Positions 17,010-24,660 of a stretch of 48,290 bases of DNA are shown piece by piece. This DNA is from Formosa algae (GTDB lineage: Bacteria > Bacteroidota > Bacteroidia > Flavobacteriales > Flavobacteriaceae): the NCBI RefSeq assembly GCF_001439665.1, contig NZ_LMAK01000035.1, positions 1-48,290 on the forward strand. Direction: 5' to 3'. Each line of letters opens with the position of its first letter. The stretch's first letter is position 1. The notes beneath the pieces are model-generated. The model was not told the origin of the DNA. It did no database searches and saw only the letters and a list, made by a program, of their open reading frames with translations. The translations under genes and the position numbers were made by a program.

Positions 17010-18857
17010 TTAGTCTTTTTTGAGTGTTAATTCTATAACCCCTTCTTTTGCTTTATCTCCGTATTTTTCAGTTGCAGCATTTCCCCTTAGAACATTCATA
17101 CTTTCTATAGTATCTGGATTAATATCGTTTAACGGTGTTCCAGTTTTGTCTACGCCATCTATGAAAATTAGAAAGTTGGTTGGTTTATTTGTTTCTGTAT
17201 TTTTTGATTGAGTAGATGTTTCAATGTTATCAGAATCCTTTTTTAGTATAATTTTTATTACACCATCCTTTGCATCATCACCATATTTATCTATAGTCAG
17301 CTGATCTTTGAGAACATTTACTTCAGCAATCGTTTCTGGGTCTATAGCTTTCATTTCTTCTGGAGTTATTTTTTTATCATCTAAAAAGTATAATATAGAT
17401 TTTGCATTATTCGACGTAACTGTTGCCGTGGAGTTTTCCTGAACTACTGTAGTGTTTTTATCTTGCTCATCGGGACTGTTTGTTTCGTAGGTTTCTTGAG
17501 TTTCTTCTACAACAGTTCGAGTACTTCGCGTAGTAACATGGGTTCTTTTTCCATCTTCACTAATATACATGACGTTACTATCTGACAGGTCTTCATTAAG
17601 TTTTTTAAGAGTAATACTGGATCCGTCGCTTGTTTGTACAATAAAGGCATCTTTATTATTTGTGTCTACCTTTGAAGCATTTTTACTTGCGGTAAATACG
17701 ATGTCTGAATTGGTTTTCTCTGCACTAATTCCTAAGGTTTTTTCATCGATATTAAGTGTGATTTTAATGGCTGAAATAGGGGAATCCGAGTCTTTTTTAT
17801 ATGTTATTTCGCTGTTTTTAGATTTTGCATCTATTGTAATACTTATAATTTCGTTTGCTGCATTGCGCTTCACGTTTTTAATCTTTAAGATAACATCTTT
17901 ACTTTTAAAAGATTCAACTAACGATTCTAAATACTCGTCGGTATTGTCTTTTGAAATTATGGTCACTAATTCACTTTCGTTAGTAGCTTGAAGAGAAGAT
18001 TCGCTTTGGATGGTGTTATAAACTGTTTTGGTATTAAAACTCATCATAAAAAGGACTAAAGCTGGGATAATTACGGCATACTTAAACGTATGAATGGTTT
18101 TTGATTTTGAAGTGTTTAACATGAGTATTCGTTTCTTGATTAATGAATTGTAAAAATTAGTAGTGAGTGCCAATTGCTGTATAGGTACTGTCGTTTTTAA
18201 TAGTAGTTTTTGATAGACTTTAGATGTTGGTGCGTGCTGCATTGCTGACTGATCTGCAAGAAATTCTAAATTCTGAATAAGAGCTTTTTTATAAAGCCAA
18301 ATAATAGGATTGCACCAAAAGAAAACTGTAGCAAGTTTTGATACTAAGATATCTATGGAGTGGAATTGAGAGGCATGAATTTTTTCATGATTTATTATAT
18401 GAGTGAGTTCTGTTTCTGTAAAATGATTAGGGTTATAAACAATGTATTTAAAAAAGGAGAAAGGTGAAATTTCATTGGTGGTCACTGCCATACTATAGCC
18501 GTGTTGTTTATTGATGTTTAGTTTAGAAATAAATATTTTTAATGAAAACAATTCAATGATAAATTTTATCAGAAAAAATAAGACACCCAAACTATATAAT
18601 ATAGTCCCTAATTCTAACCAAGAGAATGAGGTTTGTGCTGTTGAAACATTTACTGTAGATGTTGTTGTAAATTGATATGTTATTGGAGCTCGATCTATAT
18701 AAATGGGTATAATTATTAAAGGAAGAATAGCCGAAACCATTAATCCAGCTAATAAAAACCAACGGTTACTATTAAAAAAGGTTTCCTTTTGTAACCAAAA
18801 CATATAGACCACGTAAAATATGGTTATTACAGCACTAGCTTTAAGAAAATAGTCCAT
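17010..18857 (-). CDS. BlaR1/MecR1-like M56 membrane metallopeptidase sensor with two plug-like repeats
   Basis: 615 residues. Membrane helices lie around 5-20, 34-53, 85-106 and 255-272. The cytosolic metallopeptidase part has the zinc motif HEKIH (157-161) and a downstream Glu198 in NLEFLADQSA, as in the M56 family. Instead of a penicillin-binding domain, the exported C-terminal half (about 275-615) is acidic and Ser/Thr-rich and ends in two similar units (about 485-541 and 560-615). These contain KYGDDAKDGVIKIIL and KYGDKAKEGVIELTL, patterns also seen in TonB-receptor plug domains. It starts 2 bp after blaI and should cleave or inactivate the BlaI repressor on signal. The ligand is unknown; there is no reason to assume a beta-lactam. 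Confidence 0.85.
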   Translation of the reverse strand: MDYFLKASAVITIFYVVYMFWLQKETFFNSNRWFLLAGLMVSAILPLIIIPIYIDRAPITYQFTTTSTVNVSTAQTSFSWLELGTILYSLGVLFFLIKFIIELFSLKIFISKLNINKQHGYSMAVTTNEISPFSFFKYIVYNPNHFTETELTHIINHEKIHASQFHSIDILVSKLATVFFWCNPIIWLYKKALIQNLEFLADQSAMQHAPTSKVYQKLLLKTTVPIQQLALTTNFYNSLIKKRILMLNTSKSKTIHTFKYAVIIPALVLFMMSFNTKTVYNTIQSESSLQATNESELVTIISKDNTDEYLESLVESFKSKDVILKIKNVKRNAANEIISITIDAKSKNSEITYKKDSDSPISAIKITLNIDEKTLGISAEKTNSDIVFTASKNASKVDTNNKDAFIVQTSDGSSITLKKLNEDLSDSNVMYISEDGKRTHVTTRSTRTVVEETQETYETNSPDEQDKNTTVVQENSTATVTSNNAKSILYFLDDKKITPEEMKAIDPETIAEVNVLKDQLTIDKYGDDAKDGVIKIILKKDSDNIETSTQSKNTETNKPTNFLIFIDGVDKTGTPLNDINPDTIESMNVLRGNAATEKYGDKAKEGVIELTLKKD

Positions 18858-18859
18858 GC

Positions 18860-19219
18860 TTAATTATTTTTTTCAATGACGTTAATTATTTCTTTTAACT
18901 CTTCGACACTTATTTTTTGTTCGTTAGCAAAAAAGGAAACTACATTTTTGTACGAGTTATTGAAATAGTTTTCAATAGCCGAATTCATAAAACGTTTTCT
19001 GTAGGCTTCTTTAGTTATAATAGGGTAGTATTGGTGTGTTTTTCCATAAGCAGTGTAGCCAACATATCCTTTTTCTTCTAGATGTCTAATAATTGTAGAA
19101 AGGGTGTTATAGTGAGGCTTGTTTTCTGTAATTTCTTCTAAAACATCTTTTACAAAAGCTTTCTCCAGCTTCCATAAAATATGCATGATTTCTTCCTCTT
19201 TATTTGTTAGTTTCTGCAT
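18860..19219 (-). CDS. BlaI/MecI/CopY-family repressor
   Basis: 119 residues from ATG 19219 (an in-frame start at 19237 would add 6 residues). The winged-helix N-terminus, MQKLTNKEEEIMHILWKLEKAFVKDVLEEI then YNTLSTIIRHLEEKGYV, is diagnostic; the C-terminal part contains the helices for dimerisation and the usual cleavage region. It is the first gene of a blaI-M56-tlpA operon. It is likely autoregulated: three phased dyads (19259-19314) lie directly upstream. The family works by derepression when the partner M56 protease cleaves the repressor. Confidence 0.92.
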   Translation of the reverse strand: MQKLTNKEEEIMHILWKLEKAFVKDVLEEITENKPHYNTLSTIIRHLEEKGYVGYTAYGKTHQYYPIITKEAYRKRFMNSAIENYFNNSYKNVVSFFANEQKISVEELKEIINVIEKNN

Positions 19220-19258
19220 GGTGTAAATTGTTGTCATTTATAACTGATTCAAATATAT

Positions 19259-19314
19259 AACTATTTTAGTAGTTTCAAAACTATATTTATAGTTTTATAA
19301 CGATTTTATTAGTT
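19259..19314. promoter_or_regulatory. Triple operator-like dyad array, 20-bp phasing
   Basis: Three 16-bp imperfect palindromes follow at exactly 20 bp centre to centre: AACTATTTTAGTAGTT (19259-19274), AACTATATTTATAGTT (19279-19294) and AACGATTTTATTAGTT (19299-19314). The middle one is the best, with arms AAAACTATA/TATAGTTTT across 19277-19296. Two helical turns between copies puts bound dimers on one face. The position between blaI (minus) and the antiporter gene (plus) makes BlaI the obvious candidate ligand. The layout recalls the ACTACA/TGTAGT dyads of MecI/BlaI. Confidence 0.65.
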
Positions 19315-19377
19315 TTAAACTTTAAGATTATTTTAATTGAAATTTTAAAAGCCTTAAAGTATTTGTTTTTTCTGTAG

Positions 19378-19385
19378 TATATTCG
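19378..19385 (+). promoter_or_regulatory. -7 box for the CaxA-like antiporter gene
   Basis: TATATTCG fits the TAnnTTTG element with one change and lies 18 bp before the start codon at 19404. No -33 TTTG at the usual spacing is seen. Confidence 0.4.
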
Positions 19386-19403
19386 CGTAAAATAAATTGC
19401 ATT

Positions 19404-20348
19404 ATGAGTATAGTTTGGGTTATTTTAGGATTGTTGTTGTTGGTTGTTGGCGGTGAATTTTTAGTGCGAGCATCTGTAGCATTATCTTTTAAATTAAAAA
19501 TCTCAAAATTAGTAATAGGGATGACGGTGGTGTCTTTTGCGACTTCTGCTCCTGAGCTTTTGGTGAGTTTACAAGCTGCGTTAGATGGTGCGCCAGATAT
19601 TGCCTTAGGAAATGTAATAGGCTCTAATATTGCCAATATAGGCTTGGTGTTAGGTATAACCGCTATTATCTCTCCGCTTACGGTAGATCGTGGTTTTTAT
19701 AAACTGAACTGGCCAGTCATGATGCTTTTATCTGTAGTGTTGTATTTCTTTTTAAGAAGTGGATTGCTACTAGATTTTTGGGAAGGTATAGCACTTTTTT
19801 CTTCACTTGTAATATTCTTAGTGGTTTTAATACGAAATTCTGCCAAAGACGATTTAGCTGTAGATGAAGTAGATGATACTTTAGAACAGACCTCTAATTT
19901 TAAAATGATTTTATGGTTGCTAATAGGCGCTGCTGCATTGTATTTTGGTAGTGAGTGGTTAGTCTTAGGAGCGATAGATCTAGCAACATCTTTAGGAGTG
20001 AGCGAACGTGTTATTTCTGTAACTATGGTTGCCATTGGTACAAGTGTTCCAGAATTAGCTGCATCTGTTATTGCAGCGCTTAAAAAGGAAAAAGCTATAT
20101 CTCTAGGGAATCTAATAGGATCTAATATTTTTAATATTGCATGTGTGCTTGGTTTAACTGCAATGATTGAACCTATAAAAGTGATGAGTCCAGAATTATT
20201 GACTTCAGATATTTTTTGGATGTTGGGGTTCTCTGCAGCGCTTATTCCATTAGTATTTATTCCAAAACAATTTGTGTTAGGTCGTTATAAAGGCGCTATA
20301 ATTTTTGTAGCGTATGTGGTGTTTATTGTGTCTACGTTCGCAGAGTAA
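19404..20348 (+). CDS. CaxA/YrbG-family Ca2+/Na+ antiporter
   Basis: 314 residues with about ten membrane helices and the two inverted alpha-repeats that define the CaCA superfamily. The first holds SFATSAPELLVSL and GNVIGSNIANIGLVLG (about 50-85); the second holds AIGTSVPELAASV and GNLIGSNIFNIACVLG (about 211-250). The acidic residue in each SAPEL/SVPEL motif binds the ion. It should expel Ca2+ in exchange for Na+ or H+ across the inner membrane. It is divergent from blaI; the intergenic dyads could also affect its expression. Confidence 0.92.
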   Translation: MSIVWVILGLLLLVVGGEFLVRASVALSFKLKISKLVIGMTVVSFATSAPELLVSLQAALDGAPDIALGNVIGSNIANIGLVLGITAIISPLTVDRGFYKLNWPVMMLLSVVLYFFLRSGLLLDFWEGIALFSSLVIFLVVLIRNSAKDDLAVDEVDDTLEQTSNFKMILWLLIGAAALYFGSEWLVLGAIDLATSLGVSERVISVTMVAIGTSVPELAASVIAALKKEKAISLGNLIGSNIFNIACVLGLTAMIEPIKVMSPELLTSDIFWMLGFSAALIPLVFIPKQFVLGRYKGAIIFVAYVVFIVSTFAE

Positions 20349-20574
20349 TGGTGTGGCTAATCGCTTTATAATTAAAAAATAATGCATTTAATAAGTGTGT
20401 AGTATATTTTGTATGCTTCTTATGTGCAGTTACTATAAAGGGAATTCTTATTTGTTAATCTAAAGTTTAAGTGGACTCTAATAATCTAATTATCATTATA
20501 AGTAAATCGGTGTTGTGTATGTAAATAATATACATCAATTACATTTAAAAATACAAGCAGAGTTCTGCACATAA

Positions 20575-20610
20575 AAAAAACCGTTTAGAAATAATTCTAA
20601 ACGGTTTTTT
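20575..20610. terminator. Bidirectional terminator between the antiporter gene and GSII
   Basis: CCGTTTAGAA (20581-20590) pairs with TTCTAAACGG (20595-20604) around the loop ATAA, flanked by an A tract and a T tract. It works for both converging genes and lies about 24 bp beyond the GSII stop. Confidence 0.9.
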
Positions 20611-20633
20611 GTAAATATAAATTAACTTAAAAA

Positions 20634-21656
20634 TTAAACTTTTGCAGATTTAACTGTAGTAATAATTCTAGCAGCAATCTTATATGGATCTGCGTTTGAA
20701 GCTGGACGTCTATCTTCTAACCATCCTTTGTATCCTTTTTCTACAGCGATTAAAGGAATACGGATTGAAGCTCCTCTATCTGAAACTCCCCAAGAGAAAT
20801 CTGTAATAGCAGCAGTTTCGTGTAAACCAGTTAAACGTTGGTCGTTAAACTCACCGTAAACAGCGATGTGTTCTTTTACGTAAGGTCTGAAAGATTCACA
20901 AATAGCAGCATAAGTTTCTTTACTTCCACAAGTTCTTAATGTTGTGTTAGAGAAGTTAGCGTGCATACCAGAACCGTTCCAGTCCATATCTTTACCTAAA
21001 GGTTTTGGGTGATAGTCAATATAGTAACCATACTTTTCAGTTAAACGGTCTAATAAATATCTTGCGATCCAAATTTCGTCTCCAGCTTTTTTAGCACCTT
21101 TAGCGAATAATTGGAATTCCCATTGTCCACAAGCAACTTCTTGGTTAATTCCTTCAAAGTTTAAACCTGCTTCGATACATAAATCTGCATGCTCTTCAAC
21201 TAAACCTCTTCCGTGTGTGTTTTTACCACCAACAGAACAGTAGTACATACCTTGCGGTGCAGGATAACCACCAATAGGGAAACCTAAAGGAAGTTGTGTT
21301 CTAGTATCCATTATAAAATATTCTTGTTCAAAACCGAACCAGAAATCATCATTGTCGTCATCAATTGTAGCTCTTCCGTTAGAAACGTGAGCAGTTCCAT
21401 CAGCATTCATAACCTCAGTCATCACTAAGTAACCGTTAATACGATCTGGATCTGGGTAAATAGCAACAGGGACCAATAAGCAGTCAGAAGACCCTCCTTC
21501 GGCTTGTCTAGTTGAAGACCCATCAAAAGACCAGTTTCCTATCTCTTCTAAAGTTCCTTTAAAATCTTCATGTTCTTCTACTTTTGTTTTACTTCTCAAG
21601 TTCTGAGTTGGAAAGTACCCGTCTAACCAAAGGTACTCTAATTTAATCTTGGCCAT
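20634..21656 (-). CDS. Type II (eukaryote-like) glutamine synthetase
   Basis: 340 residues, the size of eukaryotic-type GSII rather than the roughly 470-residue GlnA. It makes glutamine from glutamate, ammonia and ATP in the cytosol. Visible signatures are WSFDGSST (42-49) in the beta-grasp region, FEQEYF (109-114), GINQEVACGQWEFQ, NGSGMHANFSN, NDQRLTGLHETA and RGASIRIP, covering the metal, nucleotide and glutamate sites. It is divergent from a second, unrelated-length glutamine synthetase (GSIII) with 191 bp between the starts. Such a GSII/GSIII pair suggests different regulation or ammonia affinity. A -7/-33 promoter pair is visible upstream. Confidence 0.93.
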   Translation of the reverse strand: MAKIKLEYLWLDGYFPTQNLRSKTKVEEHEDFKGTLEEIGNWSFDGSSTRQAEGGSSDCLLVPVAIYPDPDRINGYLVMTEVMNADGTAHVSNGRATIDDDNDDFWFGFEQEYFIMDTRTQLPLGFPIGGYPAPQGMYYCSVGGKNTHGRGLVEEHADLCIEAGLNFEGINQEVACGQWEFQLFAKGAKKAGDEIWIARYLLDRLTEKYGYYIDYHPKPLGKDMDWNGSGMHANFSNTTLRTCGSKETYAAICESFRPYVKEHIAVYGEFNDQRLTGLHETAAITDFSWGVSDRGASIRIPLIAVEKGYKGWLEDRRPASNADPYKIAARIITTVKSAKV

Positions 21657-21691
21657 AATTTTTATTAAGTAATAGTTATTAATGTCACTAA

Positions 21692-21724
21692 CAAATATAA
21701 ATTATTTTTCGATAACCTGACAAA
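21692..21724 (-). promoter_or_regulatory. Promoter of the GSII gene
   Basis: On the minus strand TATATTTG (21692-21699) is a perfect -7 element and TTTG (21721-21724) lies 21 nt upstream, close to the usual 19-nt Bacteroidota spacer. Confidence 0.65.
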
Positions 21725-21822
21725 ATAGTGGGGTCTATTCAAAATTTTTGTGAAATTATTAGTTAAACCCTATCTTTTTTAGGGGTATTTGTTTTTTAAC
21801 GAATAAGACGAGGTGGAATTTC

Positions 21823-21830
21823 TATATTTG
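21823..21830 (+). promoter_or_regulatory. -7 box of glnN
   Basis: TATATTTG matches the Bacteroidota -7 element exactly and ends 17 bp before the glnN start. There is no obvious -33 TTTG at normal spacing. Confidence 0.55.
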
Positions 21831-21847
21831 TAAAAAAATTAAACGAA

Positions 21848-24034
21848 ATGGCAGAATTACGATTTCATGCTTTAAAACAAACGCTAGAACGTGTACCTAT
21901 TTACATAGAAGAAAAAGAACGCCGTTCTAGTATTTTTGGAGCAAATGTTTTTAACGAATCTACTATGCGTCAGTACTTAACGAAGTCTGCGTTTAATGAA
22001 GTTATGGATGCTATCGTAAAAGGATCTAAGATTGATCGCTTGGTTGCAGACCATATTTCTACAGGCATGAAAGAGTGGGCTATTTCTAAGGGAGCAACCC
22101 ATTATACGCACTGGTTTCAGCCTTTAACTGGTGCAACTGCTGAAAAACATGATGCCTTTTTTGAAACTATAGGAGAAGGAGCGTCTATAGAAAAATTTGG
22201 AGGAGGTGAATTGGTACAACAAGAACCTGATGCATCTAGTTTTCCTAATGGCGGGATCAGAAATATGTTTGAAGCACGTGGTTACACAGCTTGGGATCCT
22301 ACATCTCCTGCTTTTATTTATGGTACCACTTTGTGTATTCCAACCGTTTTTGTGTCGTACACAGGTGAAGCTTTGGATTATAAAACGCCACTTTTAAGAG
22401 CTTTACAAGCTATAGATAGTGCTGCAGTTGCCGTGTGTAAATATTTTGATAAGAATGTAAAAAAGGTAAATGCATCTTTAGGTTGGGAGCAGGAATACTT
22501 TTTAATAGACAAGGCTTTAGTTGCGTCTCGCCCAGATATTGTTGCTACTGGACGTACGTTGTTAGGACATTCTTCGGCAAAAGGGCAGCAGTTAGACGAT
22601 CATTATTTTGGGACCATACCAAATAGAGCGATGTCTTTTATGCGCGACTTAGAACATGAGTGCATGTTGTTAGGGATTCCGGTGAAAACTCGTCATAATG
22701 AAGTCGCTCCTAATCAATTTGAGCTCGCTCCAATTTTTGAAGAAGCCAATCTTGCTGTAGACCATAATTCGTTATTAATGGACTTAATGCATAAGACTGC
22801 TGAACGTCATCATTTTAAGGTTTTATTTCACGAAAAACCATTTGCTGGTGTTAACGGGTCTGGTAAGCATAACAATTGGAGTTTAAGTACAGATACAGGT
22901 GTTAATTTACTTGCACCTGGAAAAACACCAATGAGCAACCTGCAATTTCTTACCTTTTTTATAAATACAATTAAAGCAGTACATGATAATGAAGAATTGC
23001 TTCGTGCCGCAATAGCATCTGCCAGTAACGACCATAGGTTAGGTGCAAACGAGGCGCCTCCGGCTATAATTTCAGTATTTATAGGGAATCAATTAACCAA
23101 AGTGTTAAGTGAGCTTAAAAATGTTACTAGTGGTAAATTATCGCCTGAAGAAAAAACAGAGCTCAAGTTAAATGTTGTTGGAAAAATTCCTGAAATTATG
23201 CTAGATAATACAGATAGGAATAGAACGTCTCCATTTGCATTTACAGGTAATAAGTTCGAGTTTAGAGCAGTAGGTTCTAAAGCCAATTGTGCTAATCCGA
23301 TGACGGTTTTAAATTCTATAGTCGCTAAACAGCTTATAGATTTTAAAGCAGAAGTCGATGTCCTTATAGATAAAAAGGACATGAAAAAGGATGATGCTGT
23401 TTTTAATGTATTGCGTGAATATATTAAAAAGTCTAAAAATATTCTTTTTGAAGGTAATGGTTACGGAGAAGCTTGGGAGAAAGAAGCAGAAAAGCGCGGA
23501 TTAAGTAATAATAAAACAACGCCTGAAGCCTTAAAAGTTAGAGTGTCTAAAAAAGTAATAGACTTATTTGAAGGTTTAGGAGTTATGAATAAGATAGAGT
23601 CTGAAGCACGTTACGAGATAGAAATGGAAGATTACGTACATCGTATTCAAATAGAAGGTCGTGTTTTAGGAGATATTACTAAAAGTAGAGTTGTACCAAC
23701 TGCTGTAAAATATCAGAACACTTTAATAGAGAATGTAAAAGGGTTAAAAGAAATATATGGTGCAACCTTTAAGACTGTAGCTAAAGAGCAACTCCGTTTA
23801 ATAGAAGAAATTTCTAGCCATATAGAATCTATAAATTCTAAAGTCGATAAAATGACAGAAGAACGAAGAGCTGCTAATCATGAAGAAAACATTGAAACTA
23901 AAGCGTTAGCTTATGCTTACAAGGTAAACCCAATGTTTGCAGATATAAGATATCATTGTGATAAATTAGAATTATTGGTCGATGATGAGCTCTGGCCGCT
24001 TACAAAATATAGAGAGCTTTTGTTTACAAACTAA
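21848..24034 (+). CDS. glnN: Type III glutamine synthetase
   Basis: 728 residues, the length of the large dodecameric GSIII enzymes of Bacteroidota and cyanobacteria. The N-terminal GSIII-specific part begins SIFGANVFNESTMRQYL. The catalytic core shows GWEQEYFLID (glutamate/metal site), RHNEVAPNQFELAPIFEEAN, the ATP-site VNGSGKHNNWSL, and NDHRLGANEAPPAI. A long helical C-terminal extension (about 560-728) is typical. It assimilates ammonia with the divergent GSII gene next door. A hairpin terminator lies 23 bp after the stop. Confidence 0.95.
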   Translation: MAELRFHALKQTLERVPIYIEEKERRSSIFGANVFNESTMRQYLTKSAFNEVMDAIVKGSKIDRLVADHISTGMKEWAISKGATHYTHWFQPLTGATAEKHDAFFETIGEGASIEKFGGGELVQQEPDASSFPNGGIRNMFEARGYTAWDPTSPAFIYGTTLCIPTVFVSYTGEALDYKTPLLRALQAIDSAAVAVCKYFDKNVKKVNASLGWEQEYFLIDKALVASRPDIVATGRTLLGHSSAKGQQLDDHYFGTIPNRAMSFMRDLEHECMLLGIPVKTRHNEVAPNQFELAPIFEEANLAVDHNSLLMDLMHKTAERHHFKVLFHEKPFAGVNGSGKHNNWSLSTDTGVNLLAPGKTPMSNLQFLTFFINTIKAVHDNEELLRAAIASASNDHRLGANEAPPAIISVFIGNQLTKVLSELKNVTSGKLSPEEKTELKLNVVGKIPEIMLDNTDRNRTSPFAFTGNKFEFRAVGSKANCANPMTVLNSIVAKQLIDFKAEVDVLIDKKDMKKDDAVFNVLREYIKKSKNILFEGNGYGEAWEKEAEKRGLSNNKTTPEALKVRVSKKVIDLFEGLGVMNKIESEARYEIEMEDYVHRIQIEGRVLGDITKSRVVPTAVKYQNTLIENVKGLKEIYGATFKTVAKEQLRLIEEISSHIESINSKVDKMTEERRAANHEENIETKALAYAYKVNPMFADIRYHCDKLELLVDDELWPLTKYRELLFTN

Positions 24035-24057
24035 GCAATAGCCTGCATTAATCGCCT

Positions 24058-24083
24058 AAAGCTGGCTGTAGACAGCTTTTTTT
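24058..24083 (+). terminator. Intrinsic terminator after glnN
   Basis: AAAGCTG (24058-24064) pairs with CAGCTTT (24073-24079) around an 8-nt loop, followed by a T tract. Confidence 0.85.
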
Positions 24084-24301
24084 ATTTTAGCTTGTTTTTG
24101 GAGTTTTAATAGCTTTGATTTCAGTTTTAAAAGCAATTTTTTTATAGATAAATACGATTAACGGTAATTTTTAGAAAGAAAAATCTTACAATTAATACGT
24201 AGTTATTTGACTAATTATTGCGTTTTGTCTAACAAAAATGTGAGTTGTCGAAAAGACTTTAAAATGATATAGATTACGTATTAGTGGTGGAACTTTTTTG
24301 A

Positions 24302-24309
24302 TATATTTG
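24302..24309 (+). promoter_or_regulatory. -7 box of the small exported protein gene
   Basis: TATATTTG is an exact -7 match, 28 bp before the start codon at 24338. It supports the short gene being real. Confidence 0.5.
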
Positions 24310-24337
24310 TCACGCTATTAATCTATACAATTTAATT

Positions 24338-24493
24338 ATGAAACAGCTCTTTGTAAGTGTGCTGTTGCTATTAGTTGCTACTCTAGTTTTTTCTCAAGCG
24401 GACAATGATTCGCAAGAGCAAAGTGTTAGGAATGAGACAATTAAAGAGCAATCGGTGCAGATGAAAAATTCACTTGTAGCTAATTTAAACTAA
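24338..24493 (+). CDS. 51-residue exported peptide of unknown function
   Basis: A short gene starting with ATG 24338 and ending with TAA at 24491-24493. Residues 1-19 form a clean Sec signal (basic start MKQ, hydrophobic core VSVLLLLVATLVF, cleavage near FSQA), leaving a mature peptide of about 31 residues rich in Gln, Ser, Asn and charged residues, with no Cys. It has its own -7 box and a strong hairpin terminator, so it looks like an independent transcription unit between glnN and purM. No family is recognised; the role (secreted peptide, envelope stabiliser, or leader) is open. Confidence 0.65.
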   Translation: MKQLFVSVLLLLVATLVFSQADNDSQEQSVRNETIKEQSVQMKNSLVANLN

Positions 24494-24527
24494 GCTCAGA
24501 ACAGTGAACACGTAAAATTTAAATCAT

Positions 24528-24577
24528 ATATCTTCAATCATTTATTCGTTAATAGGTGTTTGAAGATATTTTTTTTG
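24528..24577 (+). terminator. Terminator after the small exported protein gene
   Basis: ATATCTTCAA (24528-24537) pairs perfectly with TTGAAGATAT (24560-24569); the 22-nt loop is long. A run of eight T follows. Confidence 0.75.
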
Positions 24578-24624
24578 CCCTCTATTTTCCTCTAAAATAT
24601 TCTGAAAAACTAATTTACAATGCT

Positions 24625-24632
24625 TACTTTTG
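24625..24632 (+). promoter_or_regulatory. -7 box of purM
   Basis: TACTTTTG matches TAnnTTTG and ends 28 bp before the purM start at 24661. Confidence 0.5.
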
Positions 24633-24660
24633 TAAATCATTTTTTCAACCTAAAATTCAT

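Larger units (their letters stand above)
24035..24337. other. Intergenic region between glnN and the small exported protein
   Basis: Just over 300 bp. It contains the glnN terminator (24058-24083) and the -7 box TATATTTG (24302-24309). I see no gene in between. Confidence 0.6.

Noticed and set aside
17010-19219. Beta-lactam resistance operon
   Set aside because: BlaI and M56 proteins resemble BlaI/BlaR1, but the sensor has no penicillin-binding domain and the third gene encodes a thioredoxin, not a beta-lactamase.
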